A stretch of 64,000 nucleotides of DNA, taken from positions 234,649-298,648 of the forward strand of contig CBDCPZ010000018.1 in the NCBI GenBank assembly GCA_965220465.1. Direction: 5' to 3'. Below, in pieces: positions 9,057-18,691 of the stretch; position 1 is the first letter of the stretch, and each line of letters begins with the position of its first letter. The notes beneath the pieces are model-generated. The model saw only the letters and a program-made list of their open reading frames with translations, was not told where the DNA came from and searched no databases. The DNA is from JAHDHW01 sp965220465. GTDB lineage: Bacteria > Bacteroidota > Bacteroidia > Chitinophagales > Saprospiraceae. The position numbers were made by a program, and so were the translations under genes.

Positions 9057-10160
9057 ATGAGTAAAAAGGGAAGAGTTTTAGTAGCCATGAGTGGTGGTAT
9101 CGACAGCACAGTTGCAGCAATGATGCTGCATGAAGAAGGCTATGAGGTAGTTGGAATTACGATGAAAACCTGGGATTATGCCAACTCTGGCGGATCGAGT
9201 AAAGAGACTGGATGCTGTAGTCTGGATTCAATAAATGATGCAAGAAATGTAGCTGTAAATGTTGGTTTTCACCACTTTATTGTAGATATCAGGGAAGAAT
9301 TTGGCGATTATGTCATCGACAATTTTGTGGAAGAATATATTGCAGGACGAACACCAAACCCATGCGTTTTGTGTAATACACACATCAAATGGAGTTCCTT
9401 GCTAAAAAGAGCTGACTCTTTAGATTGTGAATTTATCGCAACGGGACATTATGCAAAAATCGCCGAGCTAAACGGCAGAAAGTATATTTCGAAAGGAAAA
9501 GATGATCGAAAGGACCAATCATATGTGCTTTGGGGACTGAACCAGGAATGTTTGGATCGCAGTAATTTTCCTCTTGGAGGGTTTACCAAGCCTGAAGTTC
9601 GTCAAATGGCTTATGATTTTGGATATGCTGAATTGTCAAAAAAAGCAGAGAGTTACGAGATTTGTTTTGTCCCGGATAACGACTACAGAGGTTTTCTCAA
9701 AAGAAGAATTACTGGACTGGAAGAAAGAGTCAAAGGAGGGAATTTTGTAAGCGCTGCCGGAACTGTTTTAGGACAACATGAAGGCTACCCTTTTTATACG
9801 ATTGGGCAGCGAAAAGGTTTGGGCCTGGCTTTTGGTGAACCCATGTATGTCACTGAAATTCAACCGGATACCAATACTGTTGTACTTGGAAAAGTGGATG
9901 AACTTTTGAGAAACGGGATGGCTGTTTCGCAAATTAACTCAATGAAATATCCGGTTATCCCTGAAGGGATGGAAGCAATCACTCAAATCCGTTACAATGA
10001 TCGTGGAACATTGAGTAGTTTGTCTAATAAAGGAGACAAAGTTGAGGTTCAGTTTCATGCCAATGTAAAAGGTGTCGCTCCTGGACAATCCGCAGTCTTT
10101 TACGAAGGAGATGATGTGATTGGAGGAGGAATTATTTATAATAGTTATACAGGAAATTAA
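9057..10160 (+). CDS. mnmA: tRNA 2-thiouridine(34) synthase MnmA
   Basis: The ATG at 9057 is chosen because the product then begins MSKKGRVLVAMSGGIDST, as in the family, giving 367 residues; the in-frame extension from 8979 is unrelated to MnmA. The PP-loop SGGIDST (12-18) activates U34 of Lys/Glu/Gln tRNAs with ATP. The two catalytic cysteines are Cys106 in NPCVLCN and Cys203 in YEICFVPDNDY, equivalent in context to Cys102 and Cys199 of E. coli MnmA. The central domain carries YTIGQRKGLG and the C-terminal beta barrel is complete. It acts in the cytoplasm with a sulfur relay that is not encoded nearby. Confidence 0.97.
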   Translation: MSKKGRVLVAMSGGIDSTVAAMMLHEEGYEVVGITMKTWDYANSGGSSKETGCCSLDSINDARNVAVNVGFHHFIVDIREEFGDYVIDNFVEEYIAGRTPNPCVLCNTHIKWSSLLKRADSLDCEFIATGHYAKIAELNGRKYISKGKDDRKDQSYVLWGLNQECLDRSNFPLGGFTKPEVRQMAYDFGYAELSKKAESYEICFVPDNDYRGFLKRRITGLEERVKGGNFVSAAGTVLGQHEGYPFYTIGQRKGLGLAFGEPMYVTEIQPDTNTVVLGKVDELLRNGMAVSQINSMKYPVIPEGMEAITQIRYNDRGTLSSLSNKGDKVEVQFHANVKGVAPGQSAVFYEGDDVIGGGIIYNSYTGN

Positions 10161-10214
10161 GTTTTACCTGTTGGTTTTTGAACACAGTTGTTTTAGCTTT
10201 TAAAAACAATTCAG

Positions 10215-10276
10215 TTAACCGATATTGGCGTATTCTTTGCCTTTTTTACGATAAGTACATAGTTTAACCGATATTG
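10215..10276 (+). repeat. 13-bp direct repeat upstream of a lipoprotein gene
   Basis: TTAACCGATATTG occurs at 10215-10227 and again at 10264-10276, 49 bases apart. The second copy ends in the TTG that could be an alternative start of the following lipoprotein gene. The spacer contains nothing recognisable. Confidence 0.5.
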
Positions 10277-10291
10277 AAAAAAAGTCTTCAA

Positions 10292-11053
10292 ATGATAAAG
10301 CATAGTTTGATCTTATTTTTATTGGCTTCCACAATAATTCTTTTTCAAGGTTGTAAAGGCAGTTCAACTTATGAAGATTTTCAAGTTGATTTTGGGTATG
10401 ATTATTTTCCAATTGAAATTGGTAAATACAGAACTTATGTTGTAGACTCAACTTTATATGATATTGGTGATAATGAAATAATTATCGTATCAAATAGTCG
10501 CACTTTTGTCAAACATTTAGTTGCAGATACGATTACGGATAATCTTGGAAGACTTGCCTATAAAATTGAACGATACGAGCGATTGAGCGATACTCTTGAC
10601 TGGGAAATTAAAGATATTTGGATTGCTCTCCGGACTGATAAAGGAGCTGAATGGATTGAAGAAAATTTGCGGTTTCTAAAAATGGTTTTTCCACTAAAGC
10701 AAGGCGTAGATTGGGATGGAAATCGATATATTGATATCACCACGATTATACCGATTGCAGGAGAAAGCGTTGAAGTGTTTAAGTCCTGGGCTTACGAAGT
10801 ACTTTCTGTTGATGAAAGTGAACTTATCGGTGATTTGGCTTTTGAAAATGTCGCAACTATTTCACAGGCAAATAGTGAAAACCTCATAGAATTGCGGTAT
10901 TCGCTTGAAAAATATGCAAAAGATATTGGTCTGGTTTACCGGGAAATGAAAATTCTTGACACCCAATGTATCATCGACTGTGTAGACGATACCTGGGAAG
11001 AAAAAGCAGAAAAAGGTTTTATTTTAACGGAACAGATTATTGATTGGAATTAA
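10292..11053 (+). CDS. Hypothetical lipoprotein
   Basis: I do not recognise the family. From the ATG at 10292 the product is 253 residues with a lipoprotein signal peptide whose lipobox is LFQGC (Cys21); a TTG 18 bases upstream is a less likely start. The mature part is acidic and beta-rich, opening with a segment (DYFPIEIGKYRTYVVDSTLY) that resembles other Bacteroidota lipoproteins of unknown role. Two cysteines near the C terminus (CIIDC) could form a disulfide. It would sit in the outer or inner membrane leaflet facing the periplasm. Confidence 0.8.
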   Translation: MIKHSLILFLLASTIILFQGCKGSSTYEDFQVDFGYDYFPIEIGKYRTYVVDSTLYDIGDNEIIIVSNSRTFVKHLVADTITDNLGRLAYKIERYERLSDTLDWEIKDIWIALRTDKGAEWIEENLRFLKMVFPLKQGVDWDGNRYIDITTIIPIAGESVEVFKSWAYEVLSVDESELIGDLAFENVATISQANSENLIELRYSLEKYAKDIGLVYREMKILDTQCIIDCVDDTWEEKAEKGFILTEQIIDWN

Positions 11054-11090
11054 AAAATGGAGTTGATTTTCAACCACTAAACAAAAAGAC

Positions 11091-11525
11091 TTAGCAAGTC
11101 TGATCAACCACGATTTTCCATTCCCCTTTGATTTTTTTCCAAACCAATAAAAAGATACCTTCAAGATCGCCGATCTCTCGTTTTAAGTGAAATTTTCCAA
11201 CCAAAGTAATCACTTTTTTGCTTCGCCGATCCACTTGAATAATATCGAAAGAAAGTTGCCCCATCGCCTGAAGGTCAGGATAGCTCTTTTTGTATCTGTC
11301 CAAAGTTTTCTGCCAGCCATAGATTATCCCATTTGAACCGATGAATTGCAGATTGTCCGACTTCCAATAATATTCCATAAAAGCATCAATATTTCCTTCG
11401 TTCCATGCTTTTGATTGCAATTGAAGAATTGCTTTAACTTTTTCAAAATCTTTATCATTTTGTGCAAAAAGATTCCAGCTGATTAGCAGAGTTAATGGTA
11501 TTAAAAGTAATTTTAGGTTTTTCAT
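11091..11525 (-). CDS. Secreted DUF4440/SnoaL-like (NTF2 fold) protein
   Basis: A 144-residue protein with a signal peptide (residues 1-21, ending LFAQ) and a single cone-shaped NTF2-like domain. The family-typical segments are LQSKAWNEGNIDAFMEYYW, LQFIGSNGIIYGWQKTLDRY and the final strand EGIFLLVWKKIKGEWKIVVD. Members range from ketosteroid-isomerase-like enzymes to ligand-binding proteins, and no catalytic set is evident here. It converges on the lipoprotein gene and diverges from rimM. Confidence 0.85.
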   Translation of the reverse strand: MKNLKLLLIPLTLLISWNLFAQNDKDFEKVKAILQLQSKAWNEGNIDAFMEYYWKSDNLQFIGSNGIIYGWQKTLDRYKKSYPDLQAMGQLSFDIIQVDRRSKKVITLVGKFHLKREIGDLEGIFLLVWKKIKGEWKIVVDQTC

Positions 11526-11586
11526 TTTTTGTTATTTAAGTTTTTTTTCTTGAATCACGCTAACACACTGATCATTTCCTAAATAT

Positions 11587-12108
11587 ATGCAAAACTATAT
11601 TCTTATCGGTAATACCCGAAAATCCTATGGTGTAAAAGGAGAAATGAAACTGCAAATCAATGATGAATTTCTCGAAGATATTTTCAATTTAAAAGTGGTC
11701 TTTTTAAAAATAAATGGAAAACAAGTTCCTTACTTTATTGAATCTGTAAGAGTTAGAAATGCACCAATCATTAAATTTGAAGATATAAATTCTCCGGAGG
11801 AAACTAATGCCATTTCTTCCATGGAAATCTATGCGCGCGAGGAAGACTTGATCCCGGAGGAGGATCGACTATTTGAAGCTGAGGGTTTGGAATTTGAAAA
11901 ATATAAAGGTTATACGATTATTGATATTGAAAAAGGAAGGGTAGGAGTGATCAAAGAAATTGTCGAATTTCCACAACAAGAAATGGCCATTGTTGATTAT
12001 GAAAAACGGGAAATATTAATTCCGTTGAATCACGAATTAATCAATTCCATTGATGATGTAAAAAAAGAAATGACTTTAAATTTACCGGACGGGTTGTTGG
12101 ATTTATAA
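11587..12108 (+). CDS. rimM: 16S rRNA processing protein RimM
   Basis: The 173-residue protein has the N-terminal RimM domain, opening ILIGNTRKSYGVKGEMKL, and the C-terminal PRC-barrel domain (about 95-173) with EVVEF-like strand EIVEFPQQEMAIVDY and ILIPLNHELI. RimM helps 30S ribosome maturation and binds ribosomal protein S19. In many bacteria rimM lies between rpsP and trmD, but neither is next to it here; it stands alone between a secreted protein gene and a transporter gene. Confidence 0.93.
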   Translation: MQNYILIGNTRKSYGVKGEMKLQINDEFLEDIFNLKVVFLKINGKQVPYFIESVRVRNAPIIKFEDINSPEETNAISSMEIYAREEDLIPEEDRLFEAEGLEFEKYKGYTIIDIEKGRVGVIKEIVEFPQQEMAIVDYEKREILIPLNHELINSIDDVKKEMTLNLPDGLLDL

Positions 12109-12125
12109 ACCAACGTCTAAGATAA

Positions 12126-14363
12126 TCAACTCAGCCATTTTGGAACTGCGTTCGCCATTCCGGCATTATAGACGAAAATGGTAGTGTTTAATTCACCAGA
12201 AACTTCATTTAACCAATCTGCAATATTAGATTCCTCTCCTACCGCGGGTAATCTAAGTCCAAGAAATACAATTTCCGAATTAATGCTCCTTTCCTTGATG
12301 ATGTCTTTTATATTCTTTTGACCCTGGACCAAAATTTCGACATTTGCATTTATTCGGGCCTTTGGCAATTGATTTTCAATATAATCTTTAAGTGAATTAA
12401 TTTCATTTTCGTTTTGAACAATAGAAGCGATTTCGATTTTATAATTTTTGTAATCTCTGTGGAGTTGTAATAAATAAGCGAGCAAAAGCATTAAATCAGC
12501 ATTTAGCTCTTTTCCTCCCCACCAGATGGTAATTTTCTTTTCCTTTTTCTGTTCAATTGTTTTATTACCAAATCGGACAAACAAGATATTTTTTCCTGAA
12601 CGAGCTAATTTTCTCAGATTTCCCAGCTGTTTAATCCTTCCATCAGCACTTTCTGACCATCCTTCCATGATTGTATTGGATTTCATTCCGGCTATGCCAT
12701 GTGCTTTCGCAATTTCCTGGATTCCATTTTTAATATCTGTGACGACATTTACTTCACAAAAAGCCTCGATCCCAAATTGTTGAATGGATTGTCGCATTTC
12801 AGATCGTTTCCCTTCGAGTGTTGTAAAATTTATATATTCATCAAGGATCACAAGCTGGGATATGGTAAAAACCCCTTTGTTTTGGCTAATCGCGGCGCCC
12901 AATTTTACAAGAGAAAGCCGTTCGTTAATATCTTTTGCAAATAATAGAATTTGTGGTCGCCAGTTTCGCGGATTTTTCTTTTGCCTGCTATGGTTTAATA
13001 AAGCTCTTTTAGCAATATTTAGCCACAACCCTGTGCCTACATCTCCCCATTGCTGTTCGAGTGACCGGCGCCTTAAAAAAGCGTAAATGGAAATTTCAAT
13101 GATAACGGCGGCAACACATGCGATAGGACTAATCAAAAACATGACAAAAATAGCCCCGAATGCCCCAAGCAATGAAACGAACCAAGGAACCCTAATTTTT
13201 GGTCGGTAGGAGGGTTCTGAAACTAATACTTCAAGAGCTGCGCTCAAATTGACAGCAACATATAATGTAAGGAATAAAACAGAAACTAGAACAGCAACAG
13301 TATTCAGGCCTCCTAAAAACACAGCAGACAATGCAACTGCTCCGGTGATCCAAGTTGCTATTGTAGGTTGTCCGGTTTTTGAGACTTTTGAAAATACTTT
13401 TGGAGCAAGGCCGTCTGCAGACAATGCCTGAAGTACTCTGGGGCCATTAAGGATACTTCCAAAAGCGGAAGAAAGTATCGCTCCAATCACTGCCGGAAAT
13501 ATAAAAAAACCACCCAACAATGCAATTTTAACCCAATTATCAATGCCTTGTGAAGCATTCAACAAATCGGTTTCACTCACTATCGCCGAGCTTGAAATAA
13601 TTACGGGAATGAGTAAATAAACAAGCAAACAAGTCAATACGGCTCCTAAGGTTCCAATTGGAATCGATTTTTTGGGATCTTTCAAATCGCCACTCATTCC
13701 AATTCCAGCCGTAAATCCGGTAACAGCAGGAAAAAATACCGCAAATACATACCAAAACCCTTCAGGTGCAGTCGTATAATTAGCGTTTATTTCAGGTGCT
13801 TTTAGTGGACCGGACAATCCTCCAATGATCAAAGCTAATATCGATAGCCCGACGAGGATCAAAATAGGGATTTGAGATTTTAATACAAGCGCAGCACTTT
13901 TTCCTGACAAAAGGGTGATGAGAACAATAATTGATGCAGTGATCAATTGGATGGCATAATCTGGAACAGGTCCCCACGCCTCCGGCCAAAAAATAATCAA
14001 TGTTTCAGCAAGCCCAAAGCAATAAAATGTTACACTTAAAGTTCGACAAAAATAGAGTGGAATACCAATTGCACCACCCAATTCTACTCCCAAACTTCTC
14101 GAAATCATATAATATTCACCGCCTACACCGACAAGCATATTTGTCGCAATGGCAGATGCGCTCAAGCCGGTTATAAAAGTGATGGAACTGGCCATTAAAA
14201 CGATGACAAAAGTCCAAAGAAGACCTACATTTCCGACGACCCATCCAAAACGCAAATACATGATCAAACCAAGAATGGTCAACACACTTGGGGTGAAAAC
14301 ACCTAAGAATGTTCCAAACTTTTTTTGATTAATAGTATTTTTTTCTTTGTTGTTGCTATCCAT
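12126..14363 (-). CDS. Cation-chloride cotransporter-like amino acid permease (APC superfamily)
   Basis: This 745-residue inner-membrane protein has about 12 membrane helices in residues 18-455 and a ~290-residue soluble C-terminal domain, the layout of the Na-K-Cl cotransporter (SLC12/CCC) branch of the APC superfamily. The first helix TPSVLTILGLIMYLRFGW and the segment FFPAVTGFTAGIGMSGDL are CCC signatures. The C-terminal part contains alternating alpha/beta units like universal-stress-type modules (ILFAKDINERLSLV, NILFVRFGN, EIVFLGLRLP). The transported ion or amino acid cannot be assigned. It converges tightly on rimM (17 bases). Confidence 0.9.
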   Translation of the reverse strand: MDSNNKEKNTINQKKFGTFLGVFTPSVLTILGLIMYLRFGWVVGNVGLLWTFVIVLMASSITFITGLSASAIATNMLVGVGGEYYMISRSLGVELGGAIGIPLYFCRTLSVTFYCFGLAETLIIFWPEAWGPVPDYAIQLITASIIVLITLLSGKSAALVLKSQIPILILVGLSILALIIGGLSGPLKAPEINANYTTAPEGFWYVFAVFFPAVTGFTAGIGMSGDLKDPKKSIPIGTLGAVLTCLLVYLLIPVIISSSAIVSETDLLNASQGIDNWVKIALLGGFFIFPAVIGAILSSAFGSILNGPRVLQALSADGLAPKVFSKVSKTGQPTIATWITGAVALSAVFLGGLNTVAVLVSVLFLTLYVAVNLSAALEVLVSEPSYRPKIRVPWFVSLLGAFGAIFVMFLISPIACVAAVIIEISIYAFLRRRSLEQQWGDVGTGLWLNIAKRALLNHSRQKKNPRNWRPQILLFAKDINERLSLVKLGAAISQNKGVFTISQLVILDEYINFTTLEGKRSEMRQSIQQFGIEAFCEVNVVTDIKNGIQEIAKAHGIAGMKSNTIMEGWSESADGRIKQLGNLRKLARSGKNILFVRFGNKTIEQKKEKKITIWWGGKELNADLMLLLAYLLQLHRDYKNYKIEIASIVQNENEINSLKDYIENQLPKARINANVEILVQGQKNIKDIIKERSINSEIVFLGLRLPAVGEESNIADWLNEVSGELNTTIFVYNAGMANAVPKWLS

Positions 14364-14514
14364 GTTTTAGTGGTGGATCATTTTAAAATATCACAGGAGT
14401 TTCGAGCTAATATTTTGAAAGATATGTTTTTTTAATCATTCTTTTTACCGTATTTTTTTATTTATTTCCTGTCTTGTTAACATTTAAAATATTGCTACTT
14501 TTTTCATTTGTAAA

Positions 14515-15987
14515 TTACAAAAGAGGCGTCAATAAGCGGCAAAGAGAATTAAGGAATTTTTCTTTAGTAGATTGGTTTTCTATTTCTAACATCGTGAGAC
14601 GATTACATTCTTCTAAGTCATGGTCAAAATTTTTGTTTATCTGGATGGCCAATTTTTGATCATAAACTAAAGCTGACGCTTCAAAGTTGATGTAAAAACT
14701 TCTCATGTCTGCATTTAAGGAGCCGACAAAAGAAACTTCTTCGTCAATCGATAAAGTTTTGGAATGAACAAATCCTTTTTGATAAAGATAAACCTCGACG
14801 TTATTTTCAACCAAACTTTTTAAATAAGAAAAGGAGGCTCTCTGAACAATTTTTGAATCGCATACTCCCGGAATCATCAATTGTACTTTAACTCCTGAAT
14901 TTGCAGCATTTATCAAAGCCCCACTCAACTCATCACTCGGAATATAATATGGATTTGCAATCCGAATATTTTTCTTAGCCTGATAAATCATTGAGATCAT
15001 CGTATCCATTCCATATGGGCGAGGAGATAACGGCCCCGAAGTAACGATCGACACATACGAATCTTCTTCAAAATGATCGTTGTTAATGAAATAGGGTTTT
15101 TCAAAAGGAATCGTTTCTCTGCTTACGAACTTCCAACCGTTCATAAATACAAATTGAAGCGAATTGACAGATGGCCCTTCAATTTTCAAATGAGTGTCGC
15201 GCCAATAAAGCTGATCCTTTTTTTTGTTCCAATATTTGTTGCTGATATTCATGCCTCCAATGAATCCTGTCTTTCCATCAACGACAATTATTTTGCGGTG
15301 ATCGCGGTAATTAGAAGAAGCAAGATTTGAAAAACGAACAGGCATAAATTCATGAAACGCAATATTATTTTCTCGGCATATTTTTTTGAATTTCATTAAC
15401 TTCCGGGAGCCTAGCCCATCAACAAATAGCCTAATTTCAATCCCCTGCTTGGCTTTTTCAATCAAAATAGACAGCAGTTCATTACCTAGTTCATCTTCCG
15501 CTAAAATATAATATTCCATGTGGATATGATGCTCCGCATTTCTTAAAACTTCAAAAACCTCCGGAAACTTTTCTTCACCATTTTTTAAGACGGTTACTCT
15601 GTTTTGTCCGAAGGTCAGGGAGTTCTTCTGATTGAAAAGCTTTAGAGGAATTCTGCCTAATTGTCCGTATTTCTGATCGAGTGTTGAAAAAATATTTTTC
15701 TGTTCTTTGTTAATTTGTTGCCAGAATTGATCTGTTTTATAATTTTCCCAGCTTGCTTTCTTTTTGAATTTCAATTGTTTGCGAAAATCCCGCCCAAAAA
15801 AATAAAATACGACCAACCCAATAATTGGCAATACCACTAAAAGCAAAAGATAAGCGGTAGCTTTTGCAGGATTCCTATTTTCGATGAGGACAGTGAGGAA
15901 CACACCGACCAATGCTAAAGTCATTGGTACCCAATACCAATGAACGGTAAGATCGATAAGGTATAAAAGTGTTTCCCTCATATGCAT
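14515..15987 (-). CDS. cls: Cardiolipin synthase (phospholipase D family)
   Basis: The 490-residue enzyme joins two phosphatidylglycerol molecules into cardiolipin and glycerol at the inner membrane. Two N-terminal membrane helices (about residues 17-36 and 44-64) form the PLDc_N region. Two HKD motifs follow: His230-Lys232-Asp237 in YRDHRKIIVVDGKTGFIGG and His408-Lys410-Asp415 in FVHSKTLSIDEEVSFVGS. Length and motif spacing match ClsA-type enzymes. An alternative start two codons downstream is possible. Confidence 0.95.
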   Translation of the reverse strand: MHMRETLLYLIDLTVHWYWVPMTLALVGVFLTVLIENRNPAKATAYLLLLVVLPIIGLVVFYFFGRDFRKQLKFKKKASWENYKTDQFWQQINKEQKNIFSTLDQKYGQLGRIPLKLFNQKNSLTFGQNRVTVLKNGEEKFPEVFEVLRNAEHHIHMEYYILAEDELGNELLSILIEKAKQGIEIRLFVDGLGSRKLMKFKKICRENNIAFHEFMPVRFSNLASSNYRDHRKIIVVDGKTGFIGGMNISNKYWNKKKDQLYWRDTHLKIEGPSVNSLQFVFMNGWKFVSRETIPFEKPYFINNDHFEEDSYVSIVTSGPLSPRPYGMDTMISMIYQAKKNIRIANPYYIPSDELSGALINAANSGVKVQLMIPGVCDSKIVQRASFSYLKSLVENNVEVYLYQKGFVHSKTLSIDEEVSFVGSLNADMRSFYINFEASALVYDQKLAIQINKNFDHDLEECNRLTMLEIENQSTKEKFLNSLCRLLTPLL

Positions 15988-16329
15988 CCAAAGTAATGAG
16001 ATTTAAAGCTAAATCCCATAAATTCCTAAAAAAATCTATACTCTTAAAGATACCTCGGCAAAGGACATAAATTGGCTTGGTAGTAATAATGATTTGAAAA
16101 TGGTTTACTTCAAAATCTTGTTGGAAGTTCACTTAATTCAATGTTCAAAATTAACTCACAATTGTCCTTACTAAAAAATATAGTTCTAGATTACGGTTTT
16201 GAAGATATTTGGATAAAAGTTCGGGTAAAAGAGTAACTCTTTTCGCTGTTTTCAATAGTATGGAAAATGAACAAACCCTTTGAAAATCATTGATTTTCAA
16301 AGGGTTTGTTATTAAAATAAATCAATCGA
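15988..16329. other. Intergenic region between cls and the OmpA-repeat gene
   Basis: Apart from the long inverted repeat at 16270-16310, I see no gene or motif in these 342 bases; they should include the promoter of cls on the minus strand. Confidence 0.5.
16270..16310 (-). terminator. Very strong inverted-repeat terminator
   Basis: The arms at 16270-16289 and 16291-16310 are perfectly complementary over 20 bases (key sequence AACAAACCCTTTGAAAAT). It lies 20 bases past the stop of the OmpA-repeat protein gene on the minus strand. Unusually long arms and a minimal loop set it apart from the other terminators in the window. Confidence 0.8.
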
Positions 16330-18435
16330 CTAGCAATTTTCAGGGCGATCTCCGATTCCTGATGCAACCCATAGCTCCTTTAATCTTTTTTCATAAAAAT
16401 CGAGCAACAAATTGGTGATATTCAATTCGATTTCGATGCGACGATATTCACCTCCTTTTTCAGAAGAAGGATGCTCGTAAGCGCCGATGGTGATCGGAAC
16501 ACCCATGAAATCCAATTGATGTTTGACCGTCCAGGCTCTCGCGATTCCCAGTTCCATATTACTGCGGAGCGAGTTAGTCAACTCCCGATCAGTTGTCTTT
16601 TCCAAAGTGTCCTGACCGATAAAATGCGTGTATGGCGTTCCTTCTGGAATATCAAGTGATTTTTTATAACGGGCGCCCTTAAATTCATGGCCATCGGTGT
16701 GTCCTTCCAGGTAAATGAAAAAATCCTCTTTGCAGCGCATATTTGCTTCGCAATACTTTTGAAGGACTTCGTTGTCTACCCAGGAAGCTATTTTTTTATA
16801 ATATTCGGGATCTCCCATTTTAGCCAAATCGATTTCCTGGCAAAGAAAAGTTGTGATTACGTATTTGATCCCAATATTTCCCAGAGGATTGTAAACAACG
16901 GTAGTTGGACAAGGCTGCTGATCACTGTTGAGGTCTCCTTCCATAATCAAAGCTGAAGCAGGGCCAAATCTTTCCCGTTCCGCATGGGTTTCTTTTCGAG
17001 CTTGCAAAATCAGCTCCCAATAACGGCAATCCCAAATTTCCTGTCTCAAACGAAGCACACGACAAGCTAGTTCATCATCAAATTGAAGGTTGTGTTTTTT
17101 CTGAAAATCATCGATAAGATTCAGATATTGCTGCCCTTTTTTACATTCGTTCATCATTCCTTTGATCGTCCATGACTTGACCTGAGCGATTTTGTCGCAA
17201 TAAAAACCAGCCAGGCTATATGCTTCTAAAAGGGTATCGTTGTTTTGAACGAATGTCCCCCACAAAGCTTCCAACGCTAAAAAATCTTCATGGTAGTTTT
17301 CGAGTTTATCTTCCAATTTTGCAATCTTGTCTATAGTTGTATTGTCCAAAGTAGGATTGAATTCTCTTTGAACCTGAGCAATCTTATCGAGCATTTCATT
17401 ACCTTTTTCACAGGCGTTGATTGTTCCGTAGATTGTATATGCTTTGATTTGCGCATCTTTTTCACAATATTCAAACATATACTCAATGTTGCTCTTCAAA
17501 GTATCCGAAGGAACAAATTCGCTCCATGCTTTGTTGAGGCTGACAAGATCGCCATTGTATCTTCCCACTTCTGATTCCAGCCACTTAATTTTTTTGCCCA
17601 GGTCAGCGGGAATTGGTTGCGTATTGCCTTCTTTTAAATTGTTTATCTTTTTTAGGTTTTCAGCACCATAAACACAAACATCGACTGCTGCCCGAAGCAT
17701 ATATTCTTTCATATTTGGAATTGGGTTACACTCAATCAAAGGCAATTCGATGTCGGTTCCTTTTGAAACATCGGTGTCCACATAATCCTTCCATGCTGCA
17801 GCCAGCGGAGGCAGATCAATAAAAAGCTGCTTCATATTTTTTACACGAGGCTCAAGACCGTTTACATCCTTGATATTCAGGGTAGTACGTTCTGCTAACT
17901 TAAGTACTCTGTTTTCGAAATTGGCTTTTGCTCCGGCTATATCTCCTTTGCAATAAAGCGCATGCGCCTTCATGTAATCATACTTTGCGAGAGTTCCTTT
18001 TTCGCAGACTTTAACTGCTCCAAGTTTTTCAAGATCGTCGAGCGTTACGTTTTCATATTTTAAAAAATTTAGCCATTGGTTTTCAACCTTGTAATACGTT
18101 TTTGTATTATCCGTTAGTTTTTCATACCGTTCTTTGAAGCCGGGGATTTTGTTGTAAATAATATCTCCGGTACTTTCAATCTCCCTCATAAATTTTTCTG
18201 CTTTTTCCACTTCATCAGCACAAAAAGCTACTGTTCCAAACATGAGGCAATATTTTGCATAATCCTCCTTCAAATCTTTTGAAGGTTGTGTGATTTCACT
18301 GATATCAACAGTTAGCGGGTCGGCAAGAAATTCCTTCCAGGTACTTTCAAAGTTGACAAACTGAGCAGTTGAAATTGTTGAAAAAGAAAGAAGACAAATA
18401 AAAAGACTTAAAAAAAGGCGAAAAAAGTGAGTCAT
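16330..18435 (-). CDS. Repeat protein with C-terminal OmpA-like domain
   Basis: The ATG at 18435 gives 701 residues and a clean signal peptide (MTHFFRLFLSLF to about Ala24); a GTG at 18468 is an alternative. Five degenerate repeats of 88-94 residues are visible, each starting with a W-x2-F/Y segment (W33, W121, W215, W304, W392). Repeats 2-5 hold cysteines exactly 18 residues apart (C144/C162, C236/C254, C324/C342, C413/C431); repeat 1 has C63/C72 instead. The C-terminal part resembles an OmpA-like peptidoglycan-binding domain (FIYLEGHTDG, then SLRSNMELGIARAWTVKHQL and EYRRIEIEL). It is probably periplasmic or outer-membrane bound. I do not recognise the repeat family; paired cysteines suggest a disulfide-stapled helical array. 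Confidence 0.85.
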   Translation of the reverse strand: MTHFFRLFLSLFICLLSFSTISTAQFVNFESTWKEFLADPLTVDISEITQPSKDLKEDYAKYCLMFGTVAFCADEVEKAEKFMREIESTGDIIYNKIPGFKERYEKLTDNTKTYYKVENQWLNFLKYENVTLDDLEKLGAVKVCEKGTLAKYDYMKAHALYCKGDIAGAKANFENRVLKLAERTTLNIKDVNGLEPRVKNMKQLFIDLPPLAAAWKDYVDTDVSKGTDIELPLIECNPIPNMKEYMLRAAVDVCVYGAENLKKINNLKEGNTQPIPADLGKKIKWLESEVGRYNGDLVSLNKAWSEFVPSDTLKSNIEYMFEYCEKDAQIKAYTIYGTINACEKGNEMLDKIAQVQREFNPTLDNTTIDKIAKLEDKLENYHEDFLALEALWGTFVQNNDTLLEAYSLAGFYCDKIAQVKSWTIKGMMNECKKGQQYLNLIDDFQKKHNLQFDDELACRVLRLRQEIWDCRYWELILQARKETHAERERFGPASALIMEGDLNSDQQPCPTTVVYNPLGNIGIKYVITTFLCQEIDLAKMGDPEYYKKIASWVDNEVLQKYCEANMRCKEDFFIYLEGHTDGHEFKGARYKKSLDIPEGTPYTHFIGQDTLEKTTDRELTNSLRSNMELGIARAWTVKHQLDFMGVPITIGAYEHPSSEKGGEYRRIEIELNITNLLLDFYEKRLKELWVASGIGDRPENC

Positions 18436-18647
18436 AATTTGAATTGTTTTGAGGATGATTTTCCTCACCGGTTTATGAATCTGTAAAGAAAGTATTTTTT
18501 TTATTAAAAAATAAAAATCGTCTTTTACTAAAATAAAATAATTCTAAAAGAATCTTTTTTGTGACTTACAAGTGGAACGAATTTGTATGCTTGAAAATGC
18601 TGACTATTTTCAATCTTTTTTTTAATAGAGTATTAAAAATACAAAGC

Positions 18648-18672
18648 CCGAACGAGATTTAACCCGTTCTGG
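18648..18672 (-). terminator. Probable terminator after the small membrane ORF
   Basis: CCGAACG (18648-18654) pairs with CGTTC plus GG (18665-18672, one bulged base), and on the minus strand the stem is followed by a T-rich stretch. It lies 20 bases after the stop codon of the small ORF at 18692. Confidence 0.5.
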
Positions 18673-18691
18673 CATTGCGTTTTATATTTAG

